Part shown: positions 10,640-18,761 of the stretch, in pieces
Layout: every line of letters starts with the position of its first letter
Position numbering within the stretch: the first letter of the stretch is position 1
Program-made: the position numbers and the translations under genes
The notes under the pieces: generated by a model
The model's database searches: none
What the model saw: only the letters and a program-made list of their open reading frames with translations
Told to the model about the DNA's origin: nothing
Virus record (IMG/VR): IMGVR_UViG_3300036832_000482
Location: 1 to 23,064 of that record
Origin: a virus
Strand: one strand, 5' to 3'
DNA: 23,064 nucleotides

Positions 10640-11263
10640 CTATCCGTTTGTTAGCTGGGCATAGGTGGGGGCCAGGGGCAACAGGCGGCCAAACGCGGCG
10701 CCGGGCCAGGCCCCCGCGGCCTTGGGTCCCCACATGCGCCCCGTCGCCGTGTCGAGATAGATCGACCCGTCGACCCCGACGGCGCCGGTCGGGGCGCCGG
10801 ACCCGGACACGAACGTTGAGGCGCCGGACGGTCCCTGGGAACCGACGGCGCCCGTGTCGCCCTTTGGGCCTTGCGGTCCCGCGGCACCCGCGGCACCCGT
10901 GCTACCGGTGGCACCCGCTGGTCCTTGCGGGCCAGTGGGTCCAGCTGGCCCCGTCGAACCGGTCGGACCGGCCGGTCCCTGCGGGCCTGGGGGTCCCGCG
11001 GTCGCGGCCGGGGCGGGCGCCCCCAGAACCCACATGCGGCTGTCGTCGGCCAGCAGATAGCAAACCGTGCCGCTGACACCCTGGGGGACCCCGTTGAGGT
11101 TCGGCGCGCGGACGGTCTGGCCGTTGATGACAACGTCCGCATAGCGGCGGTCTGCCGGGGTCGTCGCCGCATAGGTCGCGGCCACGATCCGCAACGTGCC
11201 CCCCGGCGTCAGCGCGGTGCGCAGCACGGCCTCAAGGCTGCGGGTGACAGGCGTGACGGTCAT
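10640..11263 (-). CDS. Collagen-like tail fibre protein
   Basis: This 207-residue protein has a beta-rich N-terminal domain (about 1-85, [35 protein letters not shown]), which probably attaches to the tail tip. It is followed by about 20 Gly-x-y triplets (about 90-150: [19 protein letters not shown] and so on, ending GPSG). A C-terminal section ([25 protein letters not shown]) resembles the short trailing module often found after collagen repeats in phage fibres. The collagen-like shaft would form a trimeric triple helix. The start at 11263 overlaps the upstream minor tail gene stop by 4 nt. The GC-rich repeats make copy-number change likely. Confidence 0.8.
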   Translation of the reverse strand: MTVTPVTRSLEAVLRTALTPGGTLRIVAATYAATTPADRRYADVVINGQTVRAPNLNGVPQGVSGTVCYLLADDSRMWVLGAPAPAATAGPPGPQGPAGPTGSTGPAGPTGPQGPAGATGSTGAAGAAGPQGPKGDTGAVGSQGPSGASTFVSGSGAPTGAVGVDGSIYLDTATGRMWGPKAAGAWPGAAFGRLLPLAPTYAQLTNG

Positions 11264-12432
11264 GCGCCCACCAGCACGGCGTCAGCCAGCTGGCGCCATG
11301 CGTCGCGGCCCATGTACAGCTGATCGACGGCGGCGACGACGGGGGTTGCCAACAGGCGGGTCAGGATTTGCTGGCTGTCGGTGCCGAGGCTGATTGTCGT
11401 CGCGTCGACCAAATGGGTTTCGTCGCGGCCGTCGGGGAAACGAACCTCAATCGTGTCCCCGGCCTCTAGTGCCGGGTTCGGGGCGGCGGTCAACGTCAGC
11501 GACCGGGTTTGCTTGAGGCGCAGGTTCAGCAGGGACTGGGCGGTCGCGTCGGCCTGGGCCTGGGTTGTGACGGACGTGCTGTCGGCGATCAACGCGACCT
11601 TGCCAAATGGCCCGCCCCAGCGAATCGGGGACGTCGGGTCGGTGAACACGGCCAGCGAACTGAATGGTGGCTGGTCGGCGGTCGGCTGCCCCTGTACCAG
11701 CACCCCGTTATAGATGCCTGTTCGGTCAAGGTTTTCTGAGGCGTTGACCATGACCCCGGCCGTGCCCGCGTCGACCGTCCATACGACCGGTTCGCTGGTC
11801 CCGGGTTTGGCGGCGAACACAAAGTTCCCGTTGGCGTCAAAGTACGTTTCGGCACCGTAGGACTGTTCCAGGGCCGACAGGGCATCAGACCGTTCACCCG
11901 AATAGATCGTGTCGCCCATGGCGTCGGGCGGGTTGTAGGGGGTGCTGTAGCTGATGCTTGACCCGAATACGGCCGTGACGATCGCAACGGCGGCCGCGGC
12001 GGGCCGGACACCCTTCGCGGCATACGGCGCGGTAAATGGTTCGTCGCGGACCTGGGCCATCCGGTCGGCCAGTTCCAGATTGGCGGACGCGGCCAGCGTG
12101 TCCCAGGTGACCGATTCGACGCGCAGCCTGCCCAGTGCCATCAGTTCCGTTGACCCGTCGGCATAGCGCAGTCCGCGACTGACCTGGGCGTAACCGCCCA
12201 GTGTCAGGTCGCGCAGGTCAACCCCCAAGTCCTCGCCCGCGGCCAGTGACCAGGGAATCTGAACCGATCCGCTGCGGCGATTCTGGGCGGTCCGGTCGAT
12301 CGTTATCGTCCCGGCCTCAACCGGGACCGGTACGCCGGTCGTCAGGTCGTCGGGGAAATACAGCTGGCAGGCGGCGGCCAGCACATGTGACGATCGCAGG
12401 GAGGCAAGGAACTGGGGGGTTGTCGGCCTCAT
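11260..12432 (-). CDS. Minor tail protein (DUF5047-like)
   Basis: This 390-residue protein starts [26 protein letters not shown], which resembles the DUF5047 proteins found in actinophage tail tips. It continues with beta-rich segments ([48 protein letters not shown]) and a central part with helices and strands ([24 protein letters not shown], then [10 protein letters not shown]), as in baseplate/tail-hub proteins. I chose ATG 12432, which overlaps the preceding stop by 4 nt; a frame extending 6 codons upstream is also open. The protein lies between the distal tail protein and the fibres, and would be part of the tail tip. Family name is recalled, not searched. Confidence 0.7.
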   Translation of the reverse strand: MRPTTPQFLASLRSSHVLAAACQLYFPDDLTTGVPVPVEAGTITIDRTAQNRRSGSVQIPWSLAAGEDLGVDLRDLTLGGYAQVSRGLRYADGSTELMALGRLRVESVTWDTLAASANLELADRMAQVRDEPFTAPYAAKGVRPAAAAVAIVTAVFGSSISYSTPYNPPDAMGDTIYSGERSDALSALEQSYGAETYFDANGNFVFAAKPGTSEPVVWTVDAGTAGVMVNASENLDRTGIYNGVLVQGQPTADQPPFSSLAVFTDPTSPIRWGGPFGKVALIADSTSVTTQAQADATAQSLLNLRLKQTRSLTLTAAPNPALEAGDTIEVRFPDGRDETHLVDATTISLGTDSQQILTRLLATPVVAAVDQLYMGRDAWRQLADAVLVGA

Positions 12433-13259
12433 ACGTCGTCGGGCGGCCACGGGACAACGTCGGATGCATGCGACCCGGCCCAGCTGTACAGGATGGCGTC
12501 ATAGTTGGCCCGGCCCGCGTTCAGGTCCGTATAGGTGGCGAATGTCGCCTTGACCTCGCCATAGGTGGCAACCCCGACCGGGGTATACAGGATCGGATCG
12601 GGCCGGGTGACCTGACGGCCGGTCGCCACGAACCGCCGTGCAGCCAGGGTGCCCGATGCGGTAATGCGCTGTTCGCGGTATCCGAGAACACTGAAATACA
12701 GGTTGCCGATCCCGTCCTCGGGCGGGGTGCGCAACAGGACCGGAACCCCGTTGCCCAATAGCGCCTTGGCGCGGTCGCGGTCGTCCAGCGTGTCGGTTAG
12801 GAACGACAGTTCAAAGTTCGGGGTATGCGCTACGTCGCTGGTGACGATCGGGTCACGGCGGGCGATGATTTCATGCACCGATTCGGGCACCGGGTATTCC
12901 AGTTCGGGCAGCGATTCCAGCGCGACTTGCATTGTGTTGGCGGCCCGTGCCAGGTCGGTTATCCAGGTGTCCTCGCAACCTTGGGAAGTCAGGGTTATGG
13001 CCGCGGTCTGGGTTGACACGATCGCCCCGGTCGTGTTGTAGATCACGGCCGTATAGGTGACGGGGACCCCGATCGGCACTTCGAAGTCACGGGCGATGAC
13101 GGCGCCGGGAACGACAGCCTTGCCCGACCAGCCGCGGACGGTCGCGGGGACGCCGGACGGCCCGGTGCGGCTGAATGTGGCGGCGGTGCCCGTCGCGGGG
13201 ACGGTCAGGTCAAGGCGGACGCTACGGACGTCGGGTTCGGCGGTCGCGGTGAACGCCAC
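12429..13259 (-). CDS. Minor tail / distal tail-like protein
   Basis: This 276-residue protein begins at GTG 13259, which shares one base with the TAG stop of the tape measure gene. It is beta-rich in the N-terminal half (VRSVRLDLTVPATGTAATFSRTGPSGV, VPVTYTAVIYNTTGAIVSTQTAAITLT, an Ig-like look). The C-terminal half holds TPNFELSFLTDTLDDRDRAKALLGNGVPVLLRTPPEDGIGNLYFSVLGYREQR. The gene position right after the tape measure is where distal tail proteins are normally encoded. No enzymatic motif. The exact role in the tail tip is inferred from position. Confidence 0.65.
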   Translation of the reverse strand: MAFTATAEPDVRSVRLDLTVPATGTAATFSRTGPSGVPATVRGWSGKAVVPGAVIARDFEVPIGVPVTYTAVIYNTTGAIVSTQTAAITLTSQGCEDTWITDLARAANTMQVALESLPELEYPVPESVHEIIARRDPIVTSDVAHTPNFELSFLTDTLDDRDRAKALLGNGVPVLLRTPPEDGIGNLYFSVLGYREQRITASGTLAARRFVATGRQVTRPDPILYTPVGVATYGEVKATFATYTDLNAGRANYDAILYSWAGSHASDVVPWPPDDV

Positions 13260-15157
13260 TAGCCCGCCCCGTTTGCCAGCAACGACCGGGCTATGCCCGT
13301 GTTGGCATGACTGACCCGTGCATCAACCATGCTGGTCAGTTCGGTTTCACCGATGAACACGCGGACGTCGGTTCGGTGCTCGGCCATGATTTGCCGTAGC
13401 AGCGTTTCCGGCGCCACGATTTCGCGGCCGCGGCCCTCGCCGATCATGGCGAGTGTCGGGCCGCTGATGACGCCACCCCCGGCCAGTAGGGGAATATCGG
13501 GGAACCCTATGTCTTGCCCGCCGAACGATCCGCCGCCGACGTTGCCGACTAGCGGAATGTGAACCTTGGGAATGCTGACCTTGGGAATATGAAACGAAAG
13601 ACTGTTCCATCCCTTGATAAGCCAATTGATCGGTGCCTTGATTGCGTTGGCGACCGCCGAAGCGGCCCGGCCAACCGTGCCTACGATCCCGTCGATAAAT
13701 GACACCAGGCCATTGAATGCGTCCTTGACGGCCTGAACCATCCAGTGCGCCGCGTCGGTAACCCAGCTGAAAACGTTACGCACCCCGTTGATAGCGGTCG
13801 TCCATACGCCGGATGCAAACCCGCTGACCCATGTCGCCAATGCCGACAGCCCGGCCTTGACGTCGCTGATCGCTGAGGTAACAAAGCCACTGATCGCCCC
13901 CCAGACCGACTGACTGACGTTCTTGATTGTGTCCCAGCCGTCGGTGACGAACCCGACGACCGCCCGGACCCCCTGGGTTACCGTGTTTTTGATTGTGTCC
14001 CAGTGCTTGACGATCGCCAGCACAGCCAGCCCCAGTGGCCCGGTGAGAATGCCGAGGATCAACGGCCAATTGGATTTCAGCCAGTTGAACACGGCGACGG
14101 CGGCGTCCTTGACAGCGTTGAATGCGTCGCTGACGACCGCCCGGAATTTGTCACTGGTTTTGTAGGCGACGATGAACGCGGCGACCAGTGCGGCAACGGC
14201 GATGACGACCAGGCCGATCGGGTTGGCGTCAAGGGCGGCGTTGAGTAGCCATTGGGCGCCCGTCCATGCGACGGTCGCCGCTTTGGCTACCACCTGAATG
14301 GCCTCCCATGCCGCGGTCGCGGCGGACACGACCCCGATAGCGACGGCCAGACCGCCCAGCACGACAACCAGCGGCACCAGAATGTCTTTGTGTTTTAGGA
14401 ACAGCTGGGCGACGGTCGTCAGGACGGGGATCAGGGCGCCGACCAGTGACCCGGCCAGGTTGGAGAATTGCTGTTTGAGAATGTTGATTTGGCCGGGCAG
14501 CGTTTTTCCCGCGGCCTCGGCGGACCCGCCGAATTCCTTTGTCAGTTCGGCCAGGATGATTTTCTGGGCGCCCGCCGTGTCCCCCGCCTTTTGCATGGCG
14601 GCAACCTGCTTTTTCTGGGCCTCCGTGAACGTCACCCCGACACGCTGCAATTTCGTCATGCCCTTGGCCGGATCGTTCAGTGCCTTGCCCAGCTGCATGG
14701 CGGACGACTTCATATCGGTGCCCATGGCAACCGACATGTCCAACGCGGCCTTCGTTGCCTGGTTGAAAATGTCATTGCCCTTGCCGGTTTCGTTGCGGAT
14801 ATTCGTGAACGTCAGCAGCAGGTTTTCGCCGGACTGGATTGCCTCGTCGTCCACCCCGGACTTTTTCATCAGCGACCCGGCCAGGCTGTTGACCTGGTTG
14901 GCGGTCACGTTTGAAACGTCGCCCGTCGATTTGATGACCGCGTTGGTCTGGGCGCCGACCTTGGCGGCCTCGGAGAATTCGTCGATCCCTACTTTCAGGG
15001 TGGCGACCAGGCCCCCCAGGGCGGCGGCCCCCGCGACCTTGGCTAGCCCTTTCAGTTTCGATCCGAACCCCTTGCTGGCGCCGGACGCATCGGACATGCC
15101 TTTTTGCAAGTCCTTTGTGTTGGCGAGAAAGTCAACGACGATCGCGGGGTTCGCCAT
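13259..15157 (-). CDS. Tail tape measure protein
   Basis: This 632-residue protein starts MANPAIVVDFLANTKDLQKGMSDA and has long Ala/Lys-rich helical stretches (about 20-240) typical of phage tape measures (TNAVIKSTGDVSNVTANQVNSLAGSLMKKSG, GKALNDPAKGMTKLQRVGV). Several hydrophobic helices follow (about 255-390: ILVPLVVVLGGLAVAIGVVSAATAAW, GLVVIAVAALVAAFIVAY, LILGILTGPLGLAVLAIV). The repeated W-containing segments at 390-480 (VWGAISGFVTSAISDVKAGL...) continue the rod. By the usual 0.15 nm per residue it predicts a tail of roughly 95 nm. It starts 4 nt after the stop of the frameshifted chaperone. The C-terminal region (about 560-632) resembles the HIPL/GGGSFGG region found in other tape measures. 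Confidence 0.93.
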   Translation of the reverse strand: MANPAIVVDFLANTKDLQKGMSDASGASKGFGSKLKGLAKVAGAAALGGLVATLKVGIDEFSEAAKVGAQTNAVIKSTGDVSNVTANQVNSLAGSLMKKSGVDDEAIQSGENLLLTFTNIRNETGKGNDIFNQATKAALDMSVAMGTDMKSSAMQLGKALNDPAKGMTKLQRVGVTFTEAQKKQVAAMQKAGDTAGAQKIILAELTKEFGGSAEAAGKTLPGQINILKQQFSNLAGSLVGALIPVLTTVAQLFLKHKDILVPLVVVLGGLAVAIGVVSAATAAWEAIQVVAKAATVAWTGAQWLLNAALDANPIGLVVIAVAALVAAFIVAYKTSDKFRAVVSDAFNAVKDAAVAVFNWLKSNWPLILGILTGPLGLAVLAIVKHWDTIKNTVTQGVRAVVGFVTDGWDTIKNVSQSVWGAISGFVTSAISDVKAGLSALATWVSGFASGVWTTAINGVRNVFSWVTDAAHWMVQAVKDAFNGLVSFIDGIVGTVGRAASAVANAIKAPINWLIKGWNSLSFHIPKVSIPKVHIPLVGNVGGGSFGGQDIGFPDIPLLAGGGVISGPTLAMIGEGRGREIVAPETLLRQIMAEHRTDVRVFIGETELTSMVDARVSHANTGIARSLLANGAG

Positions 15158-15160
15158 GCC

Positions 15161-15588
15161 CTACCCCTTGCGCCGCGCAGCCCGTTTGCGGGCCTGGTCC
15201 TCGCGCAGGACCCAACGGACCATGGCGTCGTATTCCTCGCCCGTCAGCTGTTCGACTTCGCGCGGCGTCATTCGCCAGTACCGGCAGAATCCGGCAAGGG
15301 CATCGTGGGCGCGGTCACGGTCACGGCGCCTAAAGGGTCTGGCGTGTCCGCGTCTAGGAACACGTCGGCGGCGTCATCCCAGGTCGGTTCATACCCGAGA
15401 CGCCGCAACGCGAAGAACACCAGGGCCTGTTCGCCCTCCCCGGCCGTCATGTCCTGACCGGCCTTGCCGATTTCGGCTTCCACGATTTGCATTTCGCGCG
15501 GCGTGTGCTTTGGCGGGTGCTGCGGGTCGATCGTAACGGCGGCCGGTAGTGCCCGGGTCCCGTTCTCATTCAGCGCGGCGTCGGCCAT
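15161..15588 (-). CDS. Tail assembly chaperone, frameshifted long form (GT-like)
   Basis: The frame starts at ATG 15588 and reads 86 codons to TTA at 15333-15331. It then slips -1 on the heptamer C CCT TTA (minus strand, 15337-15331) and continues 56 codons to TAG at 15163-15161, giving 142 residues. The extension encodes DALAGFCRYWRMTPREV and LTGEEYDAMVRWV by pattern, matching T-type chaperone extensions. Lambda G/GT and most siphophages make the two forms in a fixed ratio to chaperone the tape measure in tail assembly. The gene ends 4 nt before the tape measure start. The slip itself is inferred; the heptamer and the open -1 frame are seen. Confidence 0.8.
15268..15588 (-). CDS. Tail assembly chaperone, short form (G-like)
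   Basis: The zero-frame product has 106 residues starting MADAALNENGTRALPAAVTIDPQ and stopping at TGA 15268-15270. A conserved-looking core is EMQIVEAEIGKAGQDMTAGEGEQALVFFALRRLGYEPTWDDAADVFLD, followed by a Pro/Ala-rich tail. An RBS-like AGGACGG precedes ATG 15588. A longer frame to 15615 exists but would overlap the upstream gene more. The gene sits between the gp10-like gene and the tape measure, the standard place for this chaperone. The long form uses the -1 slip at 15331. Confidence 0.85.
   Translation of the reverse strand: MADAALNENGTRALPAAVTIDPQHPPKHTPREMQIVEAEIGKAGQDMTAGEGEQALVFFALRRLGYEPTWDDAADVFLDADTPDPLGAVTVTAPTMPLPDSAGTGE
15331..15337 (-). other. Programmed -1 ribosomal frameshift site (CCCTTTA)
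   Basis: On the minus strand the sequence is GAC CCT TTA in the zero frame, so the heptamer C CCT TTA has the classic X XXY YYZ form. After a -1 slip the ribosome reads CCC TTT AGG and stays open for 56 codons to a canonical GT-type extension. Downstream GC-rich sequence (GGCGCCGTGACCGTGACC) may form a stimulatory stem. Confidence 0.75.
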
Positions 15589-15974
15589 GTCATCCGTCCT
15601 ATTTCTTTGCTGCACGAACTTTGCGCATATTTGCGAAACGCGCGCTCTGTCCGTTTGGCGGTCGGGTACAGGTAACGGCCGCGGCGTTTGTACGGGCGCC
15701 CGCGGCCGCCGCCGAATTCGATCCAGCGGGCATACACCAGCCCGGCGCCCATGGTCGCCCGGCCAACGTTGCCGTCCATGTAGGACCGCACCGACAGCTG
15801 TAGGGCGCCGGACTTGATTGGCACCCGTCCGCGGACGGTCGCGGCGACCTGGTCAATGCTCGGGCGGATCGCGTCGCGCGGCTGGGCATGGTCAATGTTG
15901 GCGAACAGGCGCCGGGCGCCGCTGTCCAGCTGGCGGATACCGCGAATTTTGATTTCGACCGGCGCGTCCGCCAT
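15570..15974 (-). CDS. HK97 gp10-like head-tail/minor tail protein
   Basis: This 134-residue protein contains EIKIRGIRQLDSGARRLFANID, then AATVRGRVPIKSGALQLSVRSYM and WIEFGGGRGRPYKRRGRYLYPTAKRTERAF. The pattern of a helical start, a PxxxGxL turn and a Y/F-E-G-rich strand with a basic loop matches the HK97 gp10-like family of neck/tail-completion proteins. It starts 1 nt after the major tail protein stop, and its end overlaps the chaperone gene by 19 nt. It probably acts at head-tail joining or tail termination. Family membership is by pattern only; the late position, after the major tail gene, is less usual for a neck protein. Confidence 0.65.
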   Translation of the reverse strand: MADAPVEIKIRGIRQLDSGARRLFANIDHAQPRDAIRPSIDQVAATVRGRVPIKSGALQLSVRSYMDGNVGRATMGAGLVYARWIEFGGGRGRPYKRRGRYLYPTAKRTERAFRKYAQSSCSKEIGRMTWPTPR

Positions 15975-15975
15975 G

Positions 15976-16461
15976 TCAGGCCTTCGCGGTGCCCGACGTC
16001 GCGGCCGCCATGGCGCCCGGAATAATGCTCTTGACCGGGGGTGCGGTCAGCGACCATTCCAGTTCGACGGTCGACGCGTCCCCGGCGTCGCCGTTGATCG
16101 GGCTGTAGTCCTGGGGGATGACCTCGCCGGACCAGGACGGGTTGTCGGCCGCGACCGGCCGGTCCTTATACGGGATGACCTCAAACGTGGCCGGGGTCCC
16201 CGCGGTCTGGTAGGCGGTCACGGCGGCCGACAGGACGTCCTCTGTCGCGTCGACGTCGAACGACTGGTACAGGGTGGCGATCAGCGACCATTTGACGGTC
16301 CCCGGGTAGTCACGCGACCCGCACATGGTGTCCAGTGTCGTAATCGTCGTGTCGGGCGACAGTTCGACATGGTTGGCGAGGCACGCCAGTTCCGTGTCGT
16401 TGATCTTGATTGACGCGTCCGTGAGGATCAGCGGCATTGGTTCGGCAGGCGGTCCGGCCAT
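15976..16461 (-). CDS. Major tail (tube) protein
   Basis: This 161-residue, beta-rich protein (ASIKINDTELACLANHVELSPDTTITTLDTMCGSRDYPGTVKWSLIATLYQSFD..., ATFEVIPYKDRPV, STVELEWSLTAPPV) has the size and the VELSP/LDTMCG and late VELEWSL features of siphophage tail tube proteins. The Shine-Dalgarno (AGGAGA, 7-nt spacing) is one of the strongest in the window, as expected for an abundant structural protein. The gene sits between the tail-terminator-like gene and the gp10-like gene and chaperone pair, the standard tail order. It would form the hexameric rings of the tail tube. Confidence 0.82.
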   Translation of the reverse strand: MAGPPAEPMPLILTDASIKINDTELACLANHVELSPDTTITTLDTMCGSRDYPGTVKWSLIATLYQSFDVDATEDVLSAAVTAYQTAGTPATFEVIPYKDRPVAADNPSWSGEVIPQDYSPINGDAGDASTVELEWSLTAPPVKSIIPGAMAAATSGTAKA

Positions 16462-16472
16462 GAGTGTTTCTC

Positions 16473-16898
16473 CTAAATCGCGGTTGGGACGTTGTAGGCA
16501 ACCCGGGTTGCCAGGTATGGGATGCCGGACATGTCGGTTTGTCGTGGCCCCTCAACGCTGTCAAGCGGCCAGGTGTACGGGTCGGCGGCCAGCCGGTCGA
16601 TCGTGTAGGTCACCAGCTGTTCCAGCACGTCGATCCCGGCACCGGGTTCCCAGCGGCCCGCGACGCACACGACCAGCAGCCGGGCGGTCCACAAACACGG
16701 TCCCATGGTCGGGGTGCCCGGCCCGGCGCCGGGTTCCAGCCACGGGTCGCCCCATTCCAACAGCAAGGCGGGCGGCGTAAGGCTGTCGACAATGTCGGCC
16801 AGGACGGCCGGGTCGTCATCGTTGACGGGTGCCAGGGCTGCGGCGGCGGCGTCGCGCAGGGCCTGAAAGCCGATCAGGCTGGTTGCGGTTGCCGCCAT
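16473..16898 (-). CDS. Tail terminator / head-tail completion-like protein
   Basis: This 141-residue protein has a helical N-terminus (FQALRDAAAAALAPVND) followed by beta strands (ALLLEWGDPWLEPG, PCLWTARLLVVCVAGRWEPG), then a helix (IDVLEQLVTYTIDRLAAD) and a final strand (YLATRVAYNV). This alpha-beta layout and the position between connector and major tail protein fit the tail terminator/tail-completion family. Start ATG 16898 follows the connector stop by one base. No catalytic motif is seen; the call rests on position and secondary-structure look. Confidence 0.6.
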   Translation of the reverse strand: MAATATSLIGFQALRDAAAAALAPVNDDDPAVLADIVDSLTPPALLLEWGDPWLEPGAGPGTPTMGPCLWTARLLVVCVAGRWEPGAGIDVLEQLVTYTIDRLAADPYTWPLDSVEGPRQTDMSGIPYLATRVAYNVPTAI

Positions 16899-16899
16899 G

Positions 16900-17223
16900 T
16901 CAGCTGATCCCGAACAGCTGTTTGCGGGGCAGCAACGCGATTGCGTGCCGGTTGAACGTGTTACGCGGCGCGGTCAGGGTGCCGGTATCGGACACGCCGA
17001 TAACCCCGAACGCGGCGTCGTTGGCTTTGAACCATTCGACGCCGCGCATCAGGTTCACCCGGTTCAGTAGCGGGTCGGCCGGATCGACGGGGTCGATCCG
17101 GTCTAGTGCGTCGTCTATCTCGATGGCGGCGGCGTCCAGGCATGCTTGCAAGCTGACCTGGTTTGCCGCCGTCACCTGTATGCGTAGCGCGGCCGCCAGT
17201 TCGTCAACGGTCGCGTAGGCCAT
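16900..17223 (-). CDS. Head-tail connector protein (gp6/gp15-like)
   Basis: This 107-residue, mostly helical protein starts MAYATVDELAAALRIQVTAANQVSLQACLDAAAIEIDDALD and then has LLNRVNLMRGVEWFKANDAAFGVIG. The pattern (YATVDELAA..., AAxIEIDDAL, L..A...RGVEWFKA) is that of the HK97 gp6-like head-tail adaptor. It lies right after the small SAP-like gene and before the tail-terminator-like gene. It would form the ring joining the portal to the tail. Confidence 0.75.
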   Translation of the reverse strand: MAYATVDELAAALRIQVTAANQVSLQACLDAAAIEIDDALDRIDPVDPADPLLNRVNLMRGVEWFKANDAAFGVIGVSDTGTLTAPRNTFNRHAIALLPRKQLFGIS

Positions 17224-17226
17224 GGC

Positions 17227-17454
17227 TTAGCCCGCGTCGATCGCGTCGCGGATTTCGGCCTTCGTCATGGTGCCGCTGACCGACACGCCGCGTTCGGCGG
17301 CGACGTCGATCAGTTCGTCCTTTGTCATGTCGTCCAGCGGATCGGACGACGCCGCCGCGGGCGCACCGCTGCCGCCGCTGCCCTCATCGGCGGGACCGGA
17401 CCCGTCAGCCCGGACGACTTGCTGATTAGGCGCGTCGTACTGGTGGCCGGTCAT
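17227..17454 (-). CDS. Small SAP/HeH-like domain protein after the capsid gene
   Basis: This is a 75-residue protein. Residues about 1-40 are a low-complexity Gly/Ser/Asp-rich linker. Residues 41-75 form a short helix-extended loop-helix, DDMTKDELIDVAAERGVSVSGTMTKAEIRDAID, of the HeH/LEM/SAP kind often found next to phage capsid genes. The gene overlaps the major capsid stop by 4 nt (ATGA) and ends 3 nt before the connector gene. It is likely a minor head or head-completion protein. No other feature decides its role. Confidence 0.65.
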   Translation of the reverse strand: MTGHQYDAPNQQVVRADGSGPADEGSGGSGAPAAASSDPLDDMTKDELIDVAAERGVSVSGTMTKAEIRDAIDAG

Positions 17455-18662
17455 GGTGTCTTGACGACCTTGATAATGCCCTCGGGCTGAATCGTCAGGT
17501 TGGCGAAATACCCGGCGTAGGCGACCTGAATGCCCAGCACGGACGGTTCGACAACCTGTAGCGCACCGATCCGGTCCTCGTAGACCTCGGCGGCCGCCGT
17601 CGACATGACGATCAGCGTGTTCGCGGGCATGTCGGCCGTGACATAGACGGGAATCCCGGCGATCGACCCGACCGCGCCCGTTCCGAACCCGCTGGCCGTC
17701 AGGCCCGCGGACTGGGCGTTGGACGGGTTGACGGGCGGGAACAGCGGCCCGAGTAGCGCCAGCATGTCCGGCCCGGTGACCGCGATCAGGCGGCCCGCCC
17801 CGTAAACGGAGTTGTAAACGCTGCCCGCCGCGGCCCAGAATGCCCCGGCGACTTCCTCCGGTGTCGGGGCGCCGGTCGGCAGGGTCGGCCCAGCCGTCGC
17901 CACGCCGACAACGTCCTGCACGGTCGCGGTTTCGGTTTCGATCGCGTATTGCGCGGCCAGGTCGTTGATGACCAGGTCCATGACCGCGGGCTGCGACCAG
18001 TCAATGTCCTGCCGTGACACGTTGACGTAACCGCCGTACGTTTTCGGGCTGACCGGCAGTTTGTTGATCGTCATTTTCTGCGACAGCAGTTCCGTTTTCT
18101 CCGCGGATTGCGGACCGACCCTGGTATGGGCGGTCACGACCGGTCGCGCCCATGACCCACCAGGCAGCTGACGCGGCCCTAGCGCCATGACCAGCGGTCG
18201 GCTTTGGTCGACGAAATTGACGACCGGCCCCAGAATCTGCTCGGGCAACAGGCCCGGGTTGTCGGCCGTTGTCTGGTGGGCGGCGGCCCGCAGATACAAG
18301 TCCAGACGCTCGGCGGCCTCGGTGACGCCCAGCCCCGACCGCCACACGTCTACGACGTACTCACCAGCCGACCGGTAGTCCAGTAGCTGCGGCGGGCGGT
18401 CGCCATTGGATACGACCAGCTGGCGTGAGATTTCGGCGGTCCGTTGCCGTGACTCAGTGGCGATCGCGGCCGCCTCACCGATCGGCCCAATCTGGTCGTT
18501 CAGCGCGGTAATGCGTTCACGCGTCCGGGCCAGCAGCGACATTTCCTGTTCGGTCAGGTCGCGTTCGGCCTCCTGCGCCGCTTCTACGACGCCGTCCATG
18601 AACGTTGTCCGTTCCTCTATCTCCGCTTGCAGGCGGATCAGTAGCGCATCGGTGGCGCCCAT
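17451..18662 (-). CDS. Major capsid protein (HK97 fold)
   Basis: This 403-residue protein has a helical N-terminal stretch (about 1-100: LLIRLQAEIEERTTFMDGVVEAAQEAERDLTEQEMSLLARTRERITALNDQIG), like the delta (scaffold) domain that the prohead protease removes. The HK97-fold body follows (about 115-403: IDWSQPAVMDLVINDLAAQYAIETETA, LIAVTGPDMLALLGPLFPP, GIPVYVTADMPANTLIVMSTAAAEVYEDR). No separate scaffold gene is present, which agrees with the built-in delta domain. I prefer ATG 18662 over GTG 18671 because the SD (GAGGAAGG) is about 10 nt before ATG but nearly touches GTG. It would form the icosahedral shell. Confidence 0.92.
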   Translation of the reverse strand: MGATDALLIRLQAEIEERTTFMDGVVEAAQEAERDLTEQEMSLLARTRERITALNDQIGPIGEAAAIATESRQRTAEISRQLVVSNGDRPPQLLDYRSAGEYVVDVWRSGLGVTEAAERLDLYLRAAAHQTTADNPGLLPEQILGPVVNFVDQSRPLVMALGPRQLPGGSWARPVVTAHTRVGPQSAEKTELLSQKMTINKLPVSPKTYGGYVNVSRQDIDWSQPAVMDLVINDLAAQYAIETETATVQDVVGVATAGPTLPTGAPTPEEVAGAFWAAAGSVYNSVYGAGRLIAVTGPDMLALLGPLFPPVNPSNAQSAGLTASGFGTGAVGSIAGIPVYVTADMPANTLIVMSTAAAEVYEDRIGALQVVEPSVLGIQVAYAGYFANLTIQPEGIIKVVKTP

Positions 18663-18681
18663 ACGGGTCACCCCTTCCTCA

Positions 18682-18699
18682 GCGTCAGGCTTTTGACGC
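18682..18699. other. Small hairpin before the capsid gene
   Basis: GCGTCA and TGACGC form a 6-bp stem with a 6-nt loop just upstream of the capsid Shine-Dalgarno, in the 99-bp gap after the protease gene. It could be an mRNA-processing or stabilising element for the abundant capsid transcript. No T-run supports a terminator. Confidence 0.3.
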
Positions 18700-18761
18700 C
18701 TTGGCGGTTGCGCGTCCCCCGCTACCGACGGCCCGTCCTACGGTCTACAACGCCGGGTAGT

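Noticed and set aside
10800-11000. DNA repeat with separate function
   Set aside because: The GC-rich periodicity is fully explained by Gly-x-y collagen codons of the fibre gene.
12450-13259. The minor tail gene as a receptor-degrading enzyme
   Set aside because: No hydrolase motif was found; beta-rich Ig-like look and the position fit a structural tail-tip protein.
14298-15536. Long open frame on the + strand (412 codons) opposite the tape measure and chaperone genes
   Set aside because: It is antisense to a clear tape measure gene and the product resembles no known protein; the codon pattern is the mirror of the minus-strand gene.
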